DNA of 37,268 nucleotides. Origin: SURF-21 sp964510515. Lineage in GTDB: Bacteria > Actinomycetota > Geothermincolia > Geothermincolales > RBG-13-55-18. A program made the position numbers and the translations under genes. This document shows, piece after piece, positions 25,092-34,282 of this stretch. The stretch covers positions 1 through 37,268 of the forward strand of contig CAZEAU010000022.1 in the NCBI GenBank assembly GCA_964510515.1. Direction: 5' to 3'. Each line of letters starts with the position of its first letter. Position 1 is the first letter of the stretch. Below the pieces are notes generated by a model. It was not told the origin of the DNA and did not search any database. It worked only from the letters and a program-made list of their open reading frames with translations.

Positions 25092-26974
25092 GCGCCACCC
25101 CCATCCTGGACGCGGTCTCCGGCCCGGCCGACCTCAAAGAGCTGGGCTACGATGAGCTCGCCCGCCTGGCGCGGGAGCTGCGCGAGGTCATAGTGGAGAC
25201 CACGGCCAGATGCGGCGGGCACCTGGCCTCCAGCCTCGGGGTGGTGGAGCTTACCCTTGCCCTGCACCGCGTCTTCGCCAGCCCCAGGGACCGCATCATC
25301 TGGGACGTGGGCCATCAGGCCTACGCCCACAAGCTCCTCACCGGCAGGAAAGAGGATTTCATCCATCTGCGCTGCAGCGGCGGGTGCAGCGGCTTCCCCC
25401 GCCGTGAGGAGAGTCCGCACGACCCCAACAACCCCGGCCATTCCAGCACCTCCATCAGCATCGGGCTGGGCATGGCGCTGGCCCGCGACCTGGAGGGGGA
25501 AGATTTTCACGTGGTCTCCGTGGTGGGCGACGGCGCCCTTACCGGGGGGATGGCCTTCGAGGCGCTGAACCAGGCCGGCCACCTCAAGCGGAACCTCATC
25601 ATCGTCCTCAACGACAACGGCATGTCCATATCGCGCAACGTGGGCGCCCTGTCCACCTATCTGACCCAGCTCCGCCTCGACCCGCGCTACGTACGCATGA
25701 AGGACGAGGTCAAGGAGATAATCGAGAGCGTTCCCGTGGTGGGGGCGCACACCGACCGCATCATCCGCTCCTTCAAGGAGCGGCTGAAGGGTTTTCTCAT
25801 ACCCGAGTTCATCTTCGAGGAGCTGGGGATACAGTACGTGGGCATCGTGGACGGTCACGACTTGCAGGCCATGGAGAGGGACCTGAGGCTGGCCAAGGCG
25901 GCCGAGGGCCCGGTGCTCATCCACGTCATAACCAGCAAGGGCAAGGGTTACCCCCCGGCCGAGAGGGACCCCGACCTCTTCCACGGCATCGGCCCCTTCG
26001 ATGCGGGAACGGGGGCCGTGCCGGAGAGGCGGGGGGCGGCCTCCTACACCGCCACCTTCGGGCGCGTGCTCTGCGACATGGCCAGGTCCGAGCCGCGGCT
26101 GGTGGCCATAACCGCGGCCATGAAGCTGGGCACGGGCCTCGACGATTTCGCGCGCCTCTTCCCGCGCCGCTTCTTCGACGTGGGCATCGCGGAACAGCAT
26201 GCGGTGGCCCTGGCCGCGGGGATGGCGCTGTCCGGATACCGGCCCGTGGTCTCCATCTACTCCACCTTTCTGCAGAGGGCCGTGGACCAGCTTATACAGG
26301 AGGTGTGCCTGCAGAACCTCCCCATCATCTTCACCCTTGACCGCGCCGGGTTGGTGGGGGAGGACGGCCCCACCCATCACGGCGCCTTCGACCTCACCTA
26401 TTTGCGCATGATGCCCAACATGAAGGTGATGGCCCCCAGGAATCAGGAGGAACTGCGGGACATGCTGTGGGCGGCGCTGGACATGGGCGGCCCCGTGGCC
26501 ATTCGCTACCCGCGGGGCGCGGGGAGCTCGAGCGAGGTGGGAGCGGAGCCCCGCAGCATCGAGACCGGCAGGGTCGAGACCCTGAGGGAGGGCGGAGACG
26601 CCTGCCTGCTCGCGGTGGGCAGGATGGTGGACGTGGCCCTGGAGGCGGCTGAACTCCTCGCCGGGGAGGGGATAGAGGCGGGTGTGGTCAACGTGCGCTT
26701 CGTCAAGCCCCTGGACGAGGAGGCCATCGGGTGCCTCGCGGAAAGGTGCCGCCTGCTGGTGACCATGGAGGAGAACGCCTTGAGCGGGGGCTTCGGGGAA
26801 GCCGTGGCCGCCATGCTGCAGAGGAAGGCTTTCACCTGCCGCATGCAATCCTTCGGGCTGCCGGACCGTTTCGTGGGGCACGGCAAAGTGGAGGAGCTCT
26901 TCCATGCGGCGGGAATAGACGCGCCCGCGGTGGCTCGCGCGGTCAAGGCCGCCCTGCGCGGCGGCGGAGAATAG
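25088..26974 (+). CDS. dxs: 1-deoxy-D-xylulose-5-phosphate synthase
   Basis: A 628-residue thiamine diphosphate enzyme, full length for the family. It condenses pyruvate and glyceraldehyde 3-phosphate into DXP, the first step of the MEP isoprenoid pathway. Visible motifs are HLASSLGVVELTLALH (45-60), DVGHQAYAHKLLTG (73-86), the ThDP/Mg site VGDGALTGGMAFEALNQAG, and in the transketolase half VGIAEQHAV (catalytic Glu) and GPTHHGAFDL. The start ATG 25088 overlaps the upstream stop. tlyA begins two bases after its TAG. Dxs is also a branch point to thiamine and pyridoxal synthesis. Confidence 0.98.
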   Translation: MSATPILDAVSGPADLKELGYDELARLARELREVIVETTARCGGHLASSLGVVELTLALHRVFASPRDRIIWDVGHQAYAHKLLTGRKEDFIHLRCSGGCSGFPRREESPHDPNNPGHSSTSISIGLGMALARDLEGEDFHVVSVVGDGALTGGMAFEALNQAGHLKRNLIIVLNDNGMSISRNVGALSTYLTQLRLDPRYVRMKDEVKEIIESVPVVGAHTDRIIRSFKERLKGFLIPEFIFEELGIQYVGIVDGHDLQAMERDLRLAKAAEGPVLIHVITSKGKGYPPAERDPDLFHGIGPFDAGTGAVPERRGAASYTATFGRVLCDMARSEPRLVAITAAMKLGTGLDDFARLFPRRFFDVGIAEQHAVALAAGMALSGYRPVVSIYSTFLQRAVDQLIQEVCLQNLPIIFTLDRAGLVGEDGPTHHGAFDLTYLRMMPNMKVMAPRNQEELRDMLWAALDMGGPVAIRYPRGAGSSSEVGAEPRSIETGRVETLREGGDACLLAVGRMVDVALEAAELLAGEGIEAGVVNVRFVKPLDEEAIGCLAERCRLLVTMEENALSGGFGEAVAAMLQRKAFTCRMQSFGLPDRFVGHGKVEELFHAAGIDAPAVARAVKAALRGGGE

Positions 26975-26976
26975 GC

Positions 26977-27771
26977 GTGAGGCTCGATCACTGGCTGGTC
27001 GAGCAGGGGCATTTCCCCTCACGGGAGAGGGCGCGCTTGGCGGTGATGGCGGGCGAAGTGGAGATCGAGGGCCGGGGGCGGGCGCTCAAGGCGGGCCACA
27101 AGCTCGCCCCCGGCGACAGGGTGGTGGTAAGGACCCGGGCGCGTTACGTCTCGCGCGGCGGCGATAAGCTCCATGCGGCGCTGGAGCGTTGGGGGATGGA
27201 GATCGCGGGCAGGATGGCCCTCGACGCCGGCGCCTCCACGGGGGGGTTCACGCACTGCCTGCTGGAGAAAGGGGCCGCCCGGGTCATCTGCCTCGATGTG
27301 GGCCGCGGGCAGCTGCACTGGGACTTGAGGAGGGACGAGCGGGTGACGGTGATGGAGGGCCGCAACGTGCGCTTCATGCTCCCCTCCGACCTTCCCTACG
27401 CGCCCGACCTCATCGTGGCCGACCTCTCTTTCATCTCCCTGCGCCTGGTCCTGCAGGGACTGGGGCGGGCGTTGGCGCCGGGCGGAGATCTCATCGCCCT
27501 GGTCAAGCCGCAGTTCGAGGCGGGAAAGGGGAAGGTGGGCCGCAAGGGGGTGGTGCGCGACCCCGAGGTACACCGCGAGACCCTGCGCGCCGTGCTGTGG
27601 GAGGCGGAGAAGCAGGGGCTGGGGCTGAACGGCGTCATGCCTTCGCCGCTGCGGGGCGCCGAGGGCAACCGTGAGTTTTTCTCCTGGTGGTCGCATGGCC
27701 CGCCTCCGGAAGGGGACGAGATGGAACACATGATCGAGGCGGCGGTGGAGGAAGCATGGAAAATGGAATAA
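26977..27771 (+). CDS. tlyA: TlyA family 16S/23S rRNA 2'-O-methyltransferase
   Basis: A 264-residue protein. Residues 1-60 are an S4 RNA-binding domain (RLDHWLVEQGHFPSRERAR). Residues 60-240 are a FtsJ/RrmJ-type methyltransferase with SAM motif ALDAGASTGGFTHCLL and the KDKE-type residues (Lys64 in RGGDKLHA, Asp in VADLSFIS, Lys in LVKPQFE, Glu in EGNREFF). Homologues 2'-O-methylate cytidines in 16S and 23S rRNA, and loss gives capreomycin resistance in mycobacteria. Older annotations call it hemolysin A. The start is GTG at 26977. A longer frame from 26731 lies inside dxs and is rejected. It overlaps nadK by 16 nt. Confidence 0.95.
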   Translation: MRLDHWLVEQGHFPSRERARLAVMAGEVEIEGRGRALKAGHKLAPGDRVVVRTRARYVSRGGDKLHAALERWGMEIAGRMALDAGASTGGFTHCLLEKGAARVICLDVGRGQLHWDLRRDERVTVMEGRNVRFMLPSDLPYAPDLIVADLSFISLRLVLQGLGRALAPGGDLIALVKPQFEAGKGKVGRKGVVRDPEVHRETLRAVLWEAEKQGLGLNGVMPSPLRGAEGNREFFSWWSHGPPPEGDEMEHMIEAAVEEAWKME

Positions 27772-28628
27772 GGACGGCGGGCATCATGCCCCACGCCTTC
27801 AAGCAGGAGTCCCTACACATGGCACGCCGGCTCGCCGAGTGGCTGGAGGCCAGGGGAGTGAGGGTGAAGGTGACGCGCGAGGACGCCCGGGCCATGGGTT
27901 GCCCGCAGAGGGGCGTGGAGGACACGGAGTTCGGGGAGGGCCTCGACCTGGTGATATCGCTGGGGGGAGACGGCGCCATGCTCAGGGCCGCGGCCGCCGC
28001 CTTCGCGGCCGGTGCCCCCGTGGTGGGCGTCAACCTGGGTAAGAAAGGTTTTCTCACCGCCATGGAGGCCGAACACATGCATGTGGGCCTGGAGGAGATC
28101 ATGGCCGGCAGATACCTGGTGCAGGAGCGCATGATGCTTTGCTGCACCCTGCAGGGCGAGGAGCCCGCGGTCCCCCGTTTCGCCCTCAACGAGGTCACGG
28201 TGGGAAAGAGGGAGCTGCAGAGGATGATGGGCCTGGAGGTGGAGATCGGGGGACGCCATTTCCACTACTATTACGGCGACGGAGTGATATTCGCGACGCC
28301 CACGGGATCGACCGCCTACTCGCTCTCCGCGGGCGGACCCATCGTCGATCCCACGCTGGACTGCATCATCCTCACCCCCATCTGCAGCCATTCCCTCGTG
28401 GACCGCTCGGTCATCCTCTCGCCCGAGAGCGTCGTCGAGGTCCGGGTGAGGAGGAAGATGGTGCTTCCCACCCTCTCCCTCGACGGCAGGGAGGAGATAG
28501 GCATTCCCCAGGGAGGCAGCTTATTCGTGCGCAGGGCGGAGCGGAGGCTGCGGGTGATCAAGCTGGCCAACTATTCCTTCTATGACCTGCTGCGCGACAA
28601 GTTCGATTTTCCCGGCGGGGGGAAATAG
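27756..28628 (+). CDS. nadK: NAD kinase
   Basis: A 290-residue protein that phosphorylates NAD to NADP. The diagnostic GGDG motif is in VISLGGDGAMLRAAAA, followed by VNLGKKGFLTAM, ALNEVTVGK and the conserved TPTGSTAYSLSAGGPIV. LSLDGRE in the C-terminal half is also typical. ATG 27756 is four bases after GGAGG and lies inside tlyA, so the two are translationally coupled. Its usual partner recN follows after 48 nt. Confidence 0.97.
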   Translation: MENGIRTAGIMPHAFKQESLHMARRLAEWLEARGVRVKVTREDARAMGCPQRGVEDTEFGEGLDLVISLGGDGAMLRAAAAAFAAGAPVVGVNLGKKGFLTAMEAEHMHVGLEEIMAGRYLVQERMMLCCTLQGEEPAVPRFALNEVTVGKRELQRMMGLEVEIGGRHFHYYYGDGVIFATPTGSTAYSLSAGGPIVDPTLDCIILTPICSHSLVDRSVILSPESVVEVRVRRKMVLPTLSLDGREEIGIPQGGSLFVRRAERRLRVIKLANYSFYDLLRDKFDFPGGGK

Positions 28629-28676
28629 GGAGGAGCGCGGAAGGCGGAAGGGGGTAAGAGAGATCGAGGTCGTGGC

Positions 28677-30359
28677 ATGCTCTTAGAACTGCACGTACGC
28701 AACCTGGCCCTCATCGAGGAGGCAAGGGTCGAGTTCGGTCAGGGGCTCAACGTGCTCTCGGGAGAGACCGGGGCCGGGAAGACCATGCTCGTCGAGGCCC
28801 TGAGCCTGCTGCTGGGAGGAAGGGGTGACAGCGGGCTGGTGCGCAGCGGGGCGCCGAGGCTGGAGCTGGAGGCGGGCTTCGCGGTGGCGACGCGGGCGCT
28901 GCTCGCCGCCGCGGAGAGAGAGGGCCTGGAGCTGGAGGGCGATGAAGTCGTCGTCCTGCGCCGCGTCCTGGGTTCCGACGGCAAGAGCCGCTGTTACGTC
29001 AACGGCGTCATGTGTGCGGTCTCGACCCTGTCACGGCTGGGGGAATACCTGGTGGACATCCACGGCCAACACGAGCATCAGCGCCTGCTGCGCCCAGCAA
29101 GCCACGTCGGCTACCTGGACGCGAGCGGCCCCCCGCAGCACCAGGCATTGCTGCGGAGTTATCGCGAGCGCTACCGGGAGTGGAAGAGGGTGAGGGCCGA
29201 GCTGGAGGGGGCGCGCTCGGGAGAGGCGGAGAGGCTGCGGGAGATGGAAGAGCTGCGCTTCCAGGTCGGGGAGATAGAGGCGGCGGATCCGCGCCCGGGT
29301 GAGCTCGAGGAGCTGCTCGCGCTGCGCGGGCGCATGCAGAACAGCGAGGAGCTGTTCCTCGCCGCGCGCGAGGCCTATATGCGCATCGCGGGAGGGGCAG
29401 AGGGCGAGGGGGCGGTGGACCTCGCGGGCGCGGCCGAGGCCGTGCTGGAGCGGGCGTGTTCGCTGGACGGGGACCTGTCGATATGGACGGACCGCCTGAG
29501 AGGGGCGCAGGGGCAGCTCTCCGACCTGGCCCAGGAGATGCGCGCCTACCTCGAGGGCCTGGACTTCGAGCCCGGCCGCCTGGAGGAGGTCGAACAGCGC
29601 CTGAGCGTGCTCTCCGAACTGGCGCGCAAGTACGGGCGAGACAGCGCCGCGATACTCGAGCACCTGGAGGAAGGGCGCAGGCGGCTCGCCGTCCTCGCGG
29701 GCATGGACACGAGGAGGGAGGAGCTGCAGGAAGCGGAGGAGGCGCAGCGGAGGGAGCTCGAGACCGCGGCGGAGGAGCTGGCCGCCTCGCGCAGGGGCCT
29801 GGCCGAGGAACTGGCCCGCGATGTCAACACGGAACTCGCCGAGCTTAACATGGCGGGCATGCGCTTCGCGGTGGAGGCGGGAGAGGCGGGGGAATACGGC
29901 GAGAGCGGGCGGGAGGCGGTGGAGTTCAAGGTATCTCCGGGCAGGGGGCTGCCCTTCAGGCCCATGGCCAGGATCGCCTCGGGCGGCGAACTGTCGCGCA
30001 TCATGCTGGCCCTGAAGCTTGTCCTGGCCCGGGCCGACGACGTGCCCACCCTGGTCTTCGACGAGGTGGACGCGGGCATCGGAGGCAACACCGCCGACGT
30101 GCTGGCCGTGAAACTGTCACGCATCTCCCGTTACCACCAGGTGTTCTCGATTACCCATCTCCCCCAGCTCGCCGCCTGCGCGGACAACCACATCGTGGTG
30201 AGCAAGCGGGAGGCGGAGGAGGGGATAGAGACGTGGGTGAAGCGCGTGGAGGGAGAGGAGCGAGAGGGAGAGCTGGCGAGGATGCTGGGGGGGGACGAAT
30301 CGACGGCGCTCAGGCACGCCCGTTCGATGCTGAGAAGGAAGGAGGACCTCTCTACCTGA
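28677..30359 (+). CDS. recN: DNA repair protein RecN
   Basis: A 560-residue SMC-like ATPase, full length. Walker A is GETGAGKT (29-36). The central region (about 160-400) is a coiled coil interrupted by a short hinge. The C-terminal head carries the ABC signature RIASGGELSRIMLALKL, Walker B TLVFDEVDAGIGG and the D-loop/H-switch region FSITHLPQLAACAD. It binds DNA ends at double-strand breaks and works with RecA. The start is ATG 28677 with a GAGG about ten bases upstream. ArgR, often next to recN, is absent here. Confidence 0.97.
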   Translation: MLLELHVRNLALIEEARVEFGQGLNVLSGETGAGKTMLVEALSLLLGGRGDSGLVRSGAPRLELEAGFAVATRALLAAAEREGLELEGDEVVVLRRVLGSDGKSRCYVNGVMCAVSTLSRLGEYLVDIHGQHEHQRLLRPASHVGYLDASGPPQHQALLRSYRERYREWKRVRAELEGARSGEAERLREMEELRFQVGEIEAADPRPGELEELLALRGRMQNSEELFLAAREAYMRIAGGAEGEGAVDLAGAAEAVLERACSLDGDLSIWTDRLRGAQGQLSDLAQEMRAYLEGLDFEPGRLEEVEQRLSVLSELARKYGRDSAAILEHLEEGRRRLAVLAGMDTRREELQEAEEAQRRELETAAEELAASRRGLAEELARDVNTELAELNMAGMRFAVEAGEAGEYGESGREAVEFKVSPGRGLPFRPMARIASGGELSRIMLALKLVLARADDVPTLVFDEVDAGIGGNTADVLAVKLSRISRYHQVFSITHLPQLAACADNHIVVSKREAEEGIETWVKRVEGEEREGELARMLGGDESTALRHARSMLRRKEDLST

Positions 30360-30565
30360 ACGAGGGTCCCCGCGGGCCCGCGCGTACAGGCGGCCGGACG
30401 ACGAGATCGCCGCCATCGCGGAAGGGGTCAGGGAAGGGAATCTCGACCCGGAGGCAACCGCGCGTGGGGGGGGGCGAGTTCGAGGGACTGGAGCGGGCCT
30501 TCGGGGGAGATGGGGGAGAGCTTAAGGGGGTTGATGGACAGGCCCACCCGGGGGGAGCGAGGTCA
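30360..30565. other. Unassigned region with coding-like fragments
   Basis: Between recN and the pyrG promoter. One frame reads RPDDEIAAIAEGVREGNLDP and then loses sense. Another continues GEFEGLERAFGGDGGELKG. Both have fairly high G/C at third positions. This could be a decayed or frameshifted small gene, or chance. No start codon with RBS is seen. Confidence 0.35.
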
Positions 30566-30595
30566 TTGTGGGGGGTGACGGCCATGGGCTATACT
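30566..30595 (+). promoter_or_regulatory. pyrG promoter with G-run initial transcribed region
   Basis: -35 TTGTGG (30566-30571), 18-nt spacer, -10 TATACT (30590-30595), directly followed by six G and then C (30596-30602). Transcripts starting within the run would begin GGGC, as in the CTP-regulated pyrG promoter of Bacillus subtilis. The leader to the ATG is about 187 nt. Confidence 0.6.
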
Positions 30596-30681
30596 GGGGG
30601 GCGATATGGCAAGCGTGAGTGAGGAATCGGGAGGTGACCGGCAATAGACCGGCCGGAGGAATCCCGCGGCAGCCGAATAAC

Positions 30682-30717
30682 GGAATCCCTTGCGAAAGTA
30701 GGGATTCCTTCTCTTTT
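30682..30717 (+). terminator. Intrinsic terminator (attenuator) in the pyrG leader
   Basis: GGAATCCCT (30682-30690) pairs perfectly with AGGGATTCC (30700-30708) around a nine-base loop, followed by TTCTCTTTT (30709-30717). It is downstream of the promoter and 70 nt upstream of pyrG, so it must be read through for expression. A second GGAATCCC at 30658-30665 could compete for the same 3' arm. The 5' arm ATCCCTT could pair with a G-rich 5' end. Confidence 0.8.
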
Positions 30718-30786
30718 AAGCGAAGAGATGACGCAGAGGCGGGAGAGACGGGATGGGTGGCTGCGAAGGTTGGGAGGTCTGAGTTG

Positions 30787-32493
30787 ATGCCGGTAAAATA
30801 TATCTTCGTGACCGGCGGGGTTGCCTCTTCTCTGGGCAAGGGCATCACCGCCGCTTCGCTGGGGAGGCTGCTGAAGTCGCGCGGCCTCAAGGTGACCATG
30901 CAGAAAATGGATCCCTACATCAACGTCGATCCCGGGACCATGAACCCCTTTCAGCACGGAGAGATATTCGTGACCGACGACGGCGCGGAGACCGACCTTG
31001 ACCTCGGGCATTACGAGCGTTTCGTGGACGAGCACCTGGGCAGGGAGAACAACGTCACCACCGGGAGCGTCTACTGGTCCATAATCACCCGCGAGCGCAA
31101 GGGGGAGTTCCGGGGGGGCACGGTGCAGGTCATCCCCCACGTGACCAACGAGATCAAGGACCGTATCCTGCGCCTCACCCGTTCCAGCGAAGTGGACGTG
31201 ATCATCACCGAGATCGGCGGCACCGTGGGCGACATCGAGAGTCTCCCCTTCCTGGAGGCCATCCGGCAGTTCAAAAAGGACGTAGGCCCGGAGAACGTGA
31301 TGTACATACACGTCAGCCTGGTTCCCTTCCTGGAGACCACGCGGGAGCTCAAGACCAAGCCCACCCAGCATAGCGTGAAGGAATTGCGCTCCATGGGCAT
31401 TCAGCCCGATGCCATCGTCTGCCGCTCGCCCCGGCCTATCGGCATGGAGCTCAAAGACAAGATATCCCTGCTCTGCGACATAGACATCGACGCCGTGGTC
31501 TCGACCCCCACCGCCGAGTGCATTTACGAGGTGCCCCTGCTCCTGCACGCCGAGGGCCTCGGGGACGTGGTGGCCCGCCACCTGGGACTGGAGGGGCACG
31601 AGGAGGACCTCTCCGAGTGGGAGGAGATGGTGCGCCGCATCAAGTCGGCGAAGTGCGAGGTGGCCGTCGGCGTGGTGGGGGAATACGTCGACCTCATCGA
31701 CGCCTACCTCTCCGTCACCGAGAGCCTCAAGCACGGAGGTTTCGCCCACTCCGCCAAGGTCGATGTGCGCTGGATCTCCTCCGACGACATCACCGCGGAG
31801 AACGCCGCCGGCGTCCTCGCGGGCCTGGACGGCATACTCATACCCGGGGGCTCAGGGGTGCGCAGGGTGGGCGGAAAAGTCGAGGCCATCCGCCACGCGC
31901 GCGAGAACAAGGTGCCTTTCCTCGGCATATGTCTGGGCCTGCAGTGCGCGGTCATCGAGGCCTCCCGCAATCTCTGCGGGCTTCCCGAGGCCGGCAGCTC
32001 CGAGTTCGACCCTGCGACGCCGCACCCCGTCATCGACCTCCTCCCCGGCCAGCGGGATGTGGAGGAGGCGGGAGGGGCCATGCGCCTGGGCTTATATCCC
32101 TGCAGGCTGGAGGAGGGGACCCTGGCCTTTTCCTGTTACGGGGAGGAGGTCATCTACGAACGCCACCGCCATCGCTTCGAGGTCAACAACCACTATCGCA
32201 GCATGCTCGAGGAAGCGGGCATCGTCTTCTCCGGCCTCTCGCCAGACGGGCGGCTGGTGGAGATCATGGAGCGCAACGACCACCCCTGGTTCGTGGCCTG
32301 CCTCTTTCACCCCGAGTTCAAGTCGAGGCCCAACCGTCCGCACCCCCTGCTCGAGGATTTCATCGCGGCGGCCCTGCGCCTCCGCCTCGACCGGGCGGAG
32401 CCGAGCGGCCTCGAGATCGTCGGCTCGCGGGGCGGCGGCGAAGGGGGCGAAGCCCCGGGCGCGGCGGGAGGCGGCGCCGGCAAGATGCCGTGA
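30787..32493 (+). CDS. pyrG: CTP synthase
   Basis: A 568-residue enzyme that aminates UTP to CTP using glutamine and ATP. The N-terminal synthetase domain begins MPVKYIFVTGGVASSLGKGI and contains DPYINVDPGTMNPFQHGE and EIGGTVGDIES. The C-terminal class I glutaminase domain has nucleophile Cys in FLGICLGLQ and the His-Glu pair in FHPEFKSRP. About 25 Gly/Ala-rich residues extend beyond the usual end. ATG 30787 is chosen (nine bases after GGAGG). TTG 30784, six bases after it, is equally possible. Upstream in-frame codons back to 30619 run through the attenuator and are rejected. Confidence 0.97.
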   Translation: MPVKYIFVTGGVASSLGKGITAASLGRLLKSRGLKVTMQKMDPYINVDPGTMNPFQHGEIFVTDDGAETDLDLGHYERFVDEHLGRENNVTTGSVYWSIITRERKGEFRGGTVQVIPHVTNEIKDRILRLTRSSEVDVIITEIGGTVGDIESLPFLEAIRQFKKDVGPENVMYIHVSLVPFLETTRELKTKPTQHSVKELRSMGIQPDAIVCRSPRPIGMELKDKISLLCDIDIDAVVSTPTAECIYEVPLLLHAEGLGDVVARHLGLEGHEEDLSEWEEMVRRIKSAKCEVAVGVVGEYVDLIDAYLSVTESLKHGGFAHSAKVDVRWISSDDITAENAAGVLAGLDGILIPGGSGVRRVGGKVEAIRHARENKVPFLGICLGLQCAVIEASRNLCGLPEAGSSEFDPATPHPVIDLLPGQRDVEEAGGAMRLGLYPCRLEEGTLAFSCYGEEVIYERHRHRFEVNNHYRSMLEEAGIVFSGLSPDGRLVEIMERNDHPWFVACLFHPEFKSRPNRPHPLLEDFIAAALRLRLDRAEPSGLEIVGSRGGGEGGEAPGAAGGGAGKMP

Positions 32494-32571
32494 TGGAGGC
32501 GGAGGGCAGGGCCGCGAGATGACCTTGCGCGGCGCGGCGGCAGAATAAGAGTAAACGGGGAGGGAGGCAGC

Positions 32572-33699
32572 ATGGAAGGCAGGATACTCGAGACCTTTCT
32601 CCGGCTGGTCGGGATGGACAGCGAGTCCGGTCACGAGGCGGAGGTAGCCGCCTACGTGTGTGAGGTGGCGCGGGAATGCGCCTTCGACTGTTACGTGGAC
32701 GAGGCCGGCGCCGCCATCGGCGGCGAGAGCGGCAACGTCTACGTGAACATGCCGGCCACGGGAGTCGATGCGCCCCCGCTCCTCTTCTCGGCCCACCTCG
32801 ACACGGTGGCGCCGGGCATCGGGGTGGAGGCGGTGCTCAAGGGCGACAGGGTAGTCTCGCGCGGAGACACCGTCCTGGGTGCGGACTGCAAGGCCGGCGT
32901 GGCCGTGTGCCTGGAGCTCATGCGCCTGTCGGCCGAAGGGTCCTTCCGGCACGGTCCCCTGCAGATGCTCTTCACCGTGGCCGAGGAGGTGAAGCTGCAG
33001 GGCTCGCGGCATATGGACCGCAAGAGGATAGAGGCACGCCACGCCTTCGTCCTCGACGGCGCGGGCGGGGTGGGGGACATCATCAATGCCTCCCCCACGC
33101 AGGACAACCTGAACTTCACTTTCAAGGGAAGGGCGGCGCACTCCGGCGTCGAGCCGGAGAAGGGCATAAACGCCATCTACGGCGCGGCCTGGGCCATAAG
33201 CCTCATGCACCTCGGCCGTATCGATTCCGAGACCACGGCCAACATCGGGATCATCGAGGGCGGCCGCGCGGTGAACATCGTGCCCGAGACGGTGCTGGCG
33301 CGTGGAGAGGCGCGCTCCCTCGAGGCGGCCAAGCTCGAGGAGCAGAAGAAAGCGATGATACGCGCGGCCATGGAGGCGGAGGCGTCGGTGGGAGTCGGCG
33401 TGGAGATCGAGGTGGAACGCGCTTACGCGGGATACCGCATCGACCCCGGGGACCCTCTCGTCCGCCTCGCGGAGGAGGCGGGGAAGGCCATGGGCTTGAA
33501 GACGCGGGTGGTGAGCTCCGGGGGCGGGAGCGATGCCAATAACCTCAACGCCGGGGGAATCAGGGCGCTGGTGCTGAGCATGGGGGCCAGGGAATCGCAT
33601 ACCGTAAACGAGCACCTGGAGGTCAGGGACCTGGAGAGGCTCACGCGCCTGTGCCGGGAGATATCCGCTTGCGCGGGCAGGTTGAGGAGCTCGGGTTGA
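32572..33699 (+). CDS. M20 family peptidase, PepT-like
   Basis: A 375-residue di-zinc peptidase. Zinc and catalytic residues are all visible: His and Asp in FSAHLDTVAPG, bridging Asp in LGADCKAG, the Glu-Glu pair in VAEEVKLQG, Asp in VLDGAGG, and the last His in ARESHTVNEHL. The lid/dimerisation domain contains GRAAHSGVEPEKGINAI. Relatives include peptidase T and other M20 aminopeptidases; the exact peptide specificity is not readable. ATG 32572 follows GGGAGG by four bases. The stop overlaps the NUDIX start (TTGA). Confidence 0.93.
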   Translation: MEGRILETFLRLVGMDSESGHEAEVAAYVCEVARECAFDCYVDEAGAAIGGESGNVYVNMPATGVDAPPLLFSAHLDTVAPGIGVEAVLKGDRVVSRGDTVLGADCKAGVAVCLELMRLSAEGSFRHGPLQMLFTVAEEVKLQGSRHMDRKRIEARHAFVLDGAGGVGDIINASPTQDNLNFTFKGRAAHSGVEPEKGINAIYGAAWAISLMHLGRIDSETTANIGIIEGGRAVNIVPETVLARGEARSLEAAKLEEQKKAMIRAAMEAEASVGVGVEIEVERAYAGYRIDPGDPLVRLAEEAGKAMGLKTRVVSSGGGSDANNLNAGGIRALVLSMGARESHTVNEHLEVRDLERLTRLCREISACAGRLRSSG

Positions 33700-34271
33700 A
33701 AGCGCGAGGGCACGAGACCCTGGAGCGGCAGGAGGTCTTCGCGGGGAAGGTCCTCCACCTTTACCTGGACCGGGTGCGACTCCCCAACGGCAGGGAGGCG
33801 GACTGGGAGGTGGTCGAGCACCGGGGCGCGGTGGGCATCGTAGCCCTGGAAGAGGACGGCGAGGTCCATCTTGTGCGCCAGTACCGGCACGCTCCGGGAA
33901 GGGACCTGCTGGAGATACCCGCCGGCAAGCTGGACGAGGGCGAGGAGCCGGCGGCCTGTGCCCGCCGCGAACTCGCGGAGGAGGTCGGCCTGGGCGGCGG
34001 CGCGTGGGACAGGCTCGCCTCCTTCTATACCACCCCGGGGTTCAGCGATGAGGTGCTGCATCTCTACCTGGCCCGGGAGCTGCGCCCGGTCCAGGCCGCG
34101 CCGGACGAGGACGAGTTCCTGGAGGTGGTGCGCCTGCCCCTTGGGGAGGCGCTGGCCATGGTCTCCGCGGGCGGGATAGAGGACGCGAAGACCATAGCCG
34201 GGCTTTCTCTCGCGGCCCTCTTCCTGCGGGGCGAGTACCGGCCGCGGGAGGAGCCGGCGGGAGAGCGATAA
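33696..34271 (+). CDS. NUDIX hydrolase, ADP-ribose pyrophosphatase type
   Basis: A 191-residue protein. The NUDIX box GX5EX7REUXEEXGU is complete from GKLDEGEEPAACARRE on to LAEEVGL, with the typical ADPRase features VRQYRHAPGRDLLEIPAG before it and TTPGFSDEVLHLYLA after it. It probably hydrolyses ADP-ribose to AMP and ribose 5-phosphate. The start is TTG at 33696, six bases after GAGGAG and overlapping the upstream stop by four bases. The frame back to 33651 adds no conserved residues. Confidence 0.93.
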   Translation: MKARGHETLERQEVFAGKVLHLYLDRVRLPNGREADWEVVEHRGAVGIVALEEDGEVHLVRQYRHAPGRDLLEIPAGKLDEGEEPAACARRELAEEVGLGGGAWDRLASFYTTPGFSDEVLHLYLARELRPVQAAPDEDEFLEVVRLPLGEALAMVSAGGIEDAKTIAGLSLAALFLRGEYRPREEPAGER

Positions 34272-34282
34272 CGGGAGGAGAG

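Noticed and set aside
30606..30647. 13-codon leader peptide in the pyrG leader
   Set aside because: ATG to TAG is open and short, but the only purine tract before it is the promoter-proximal G-run, and the peptide has no pyrimidine-related codon pattern.
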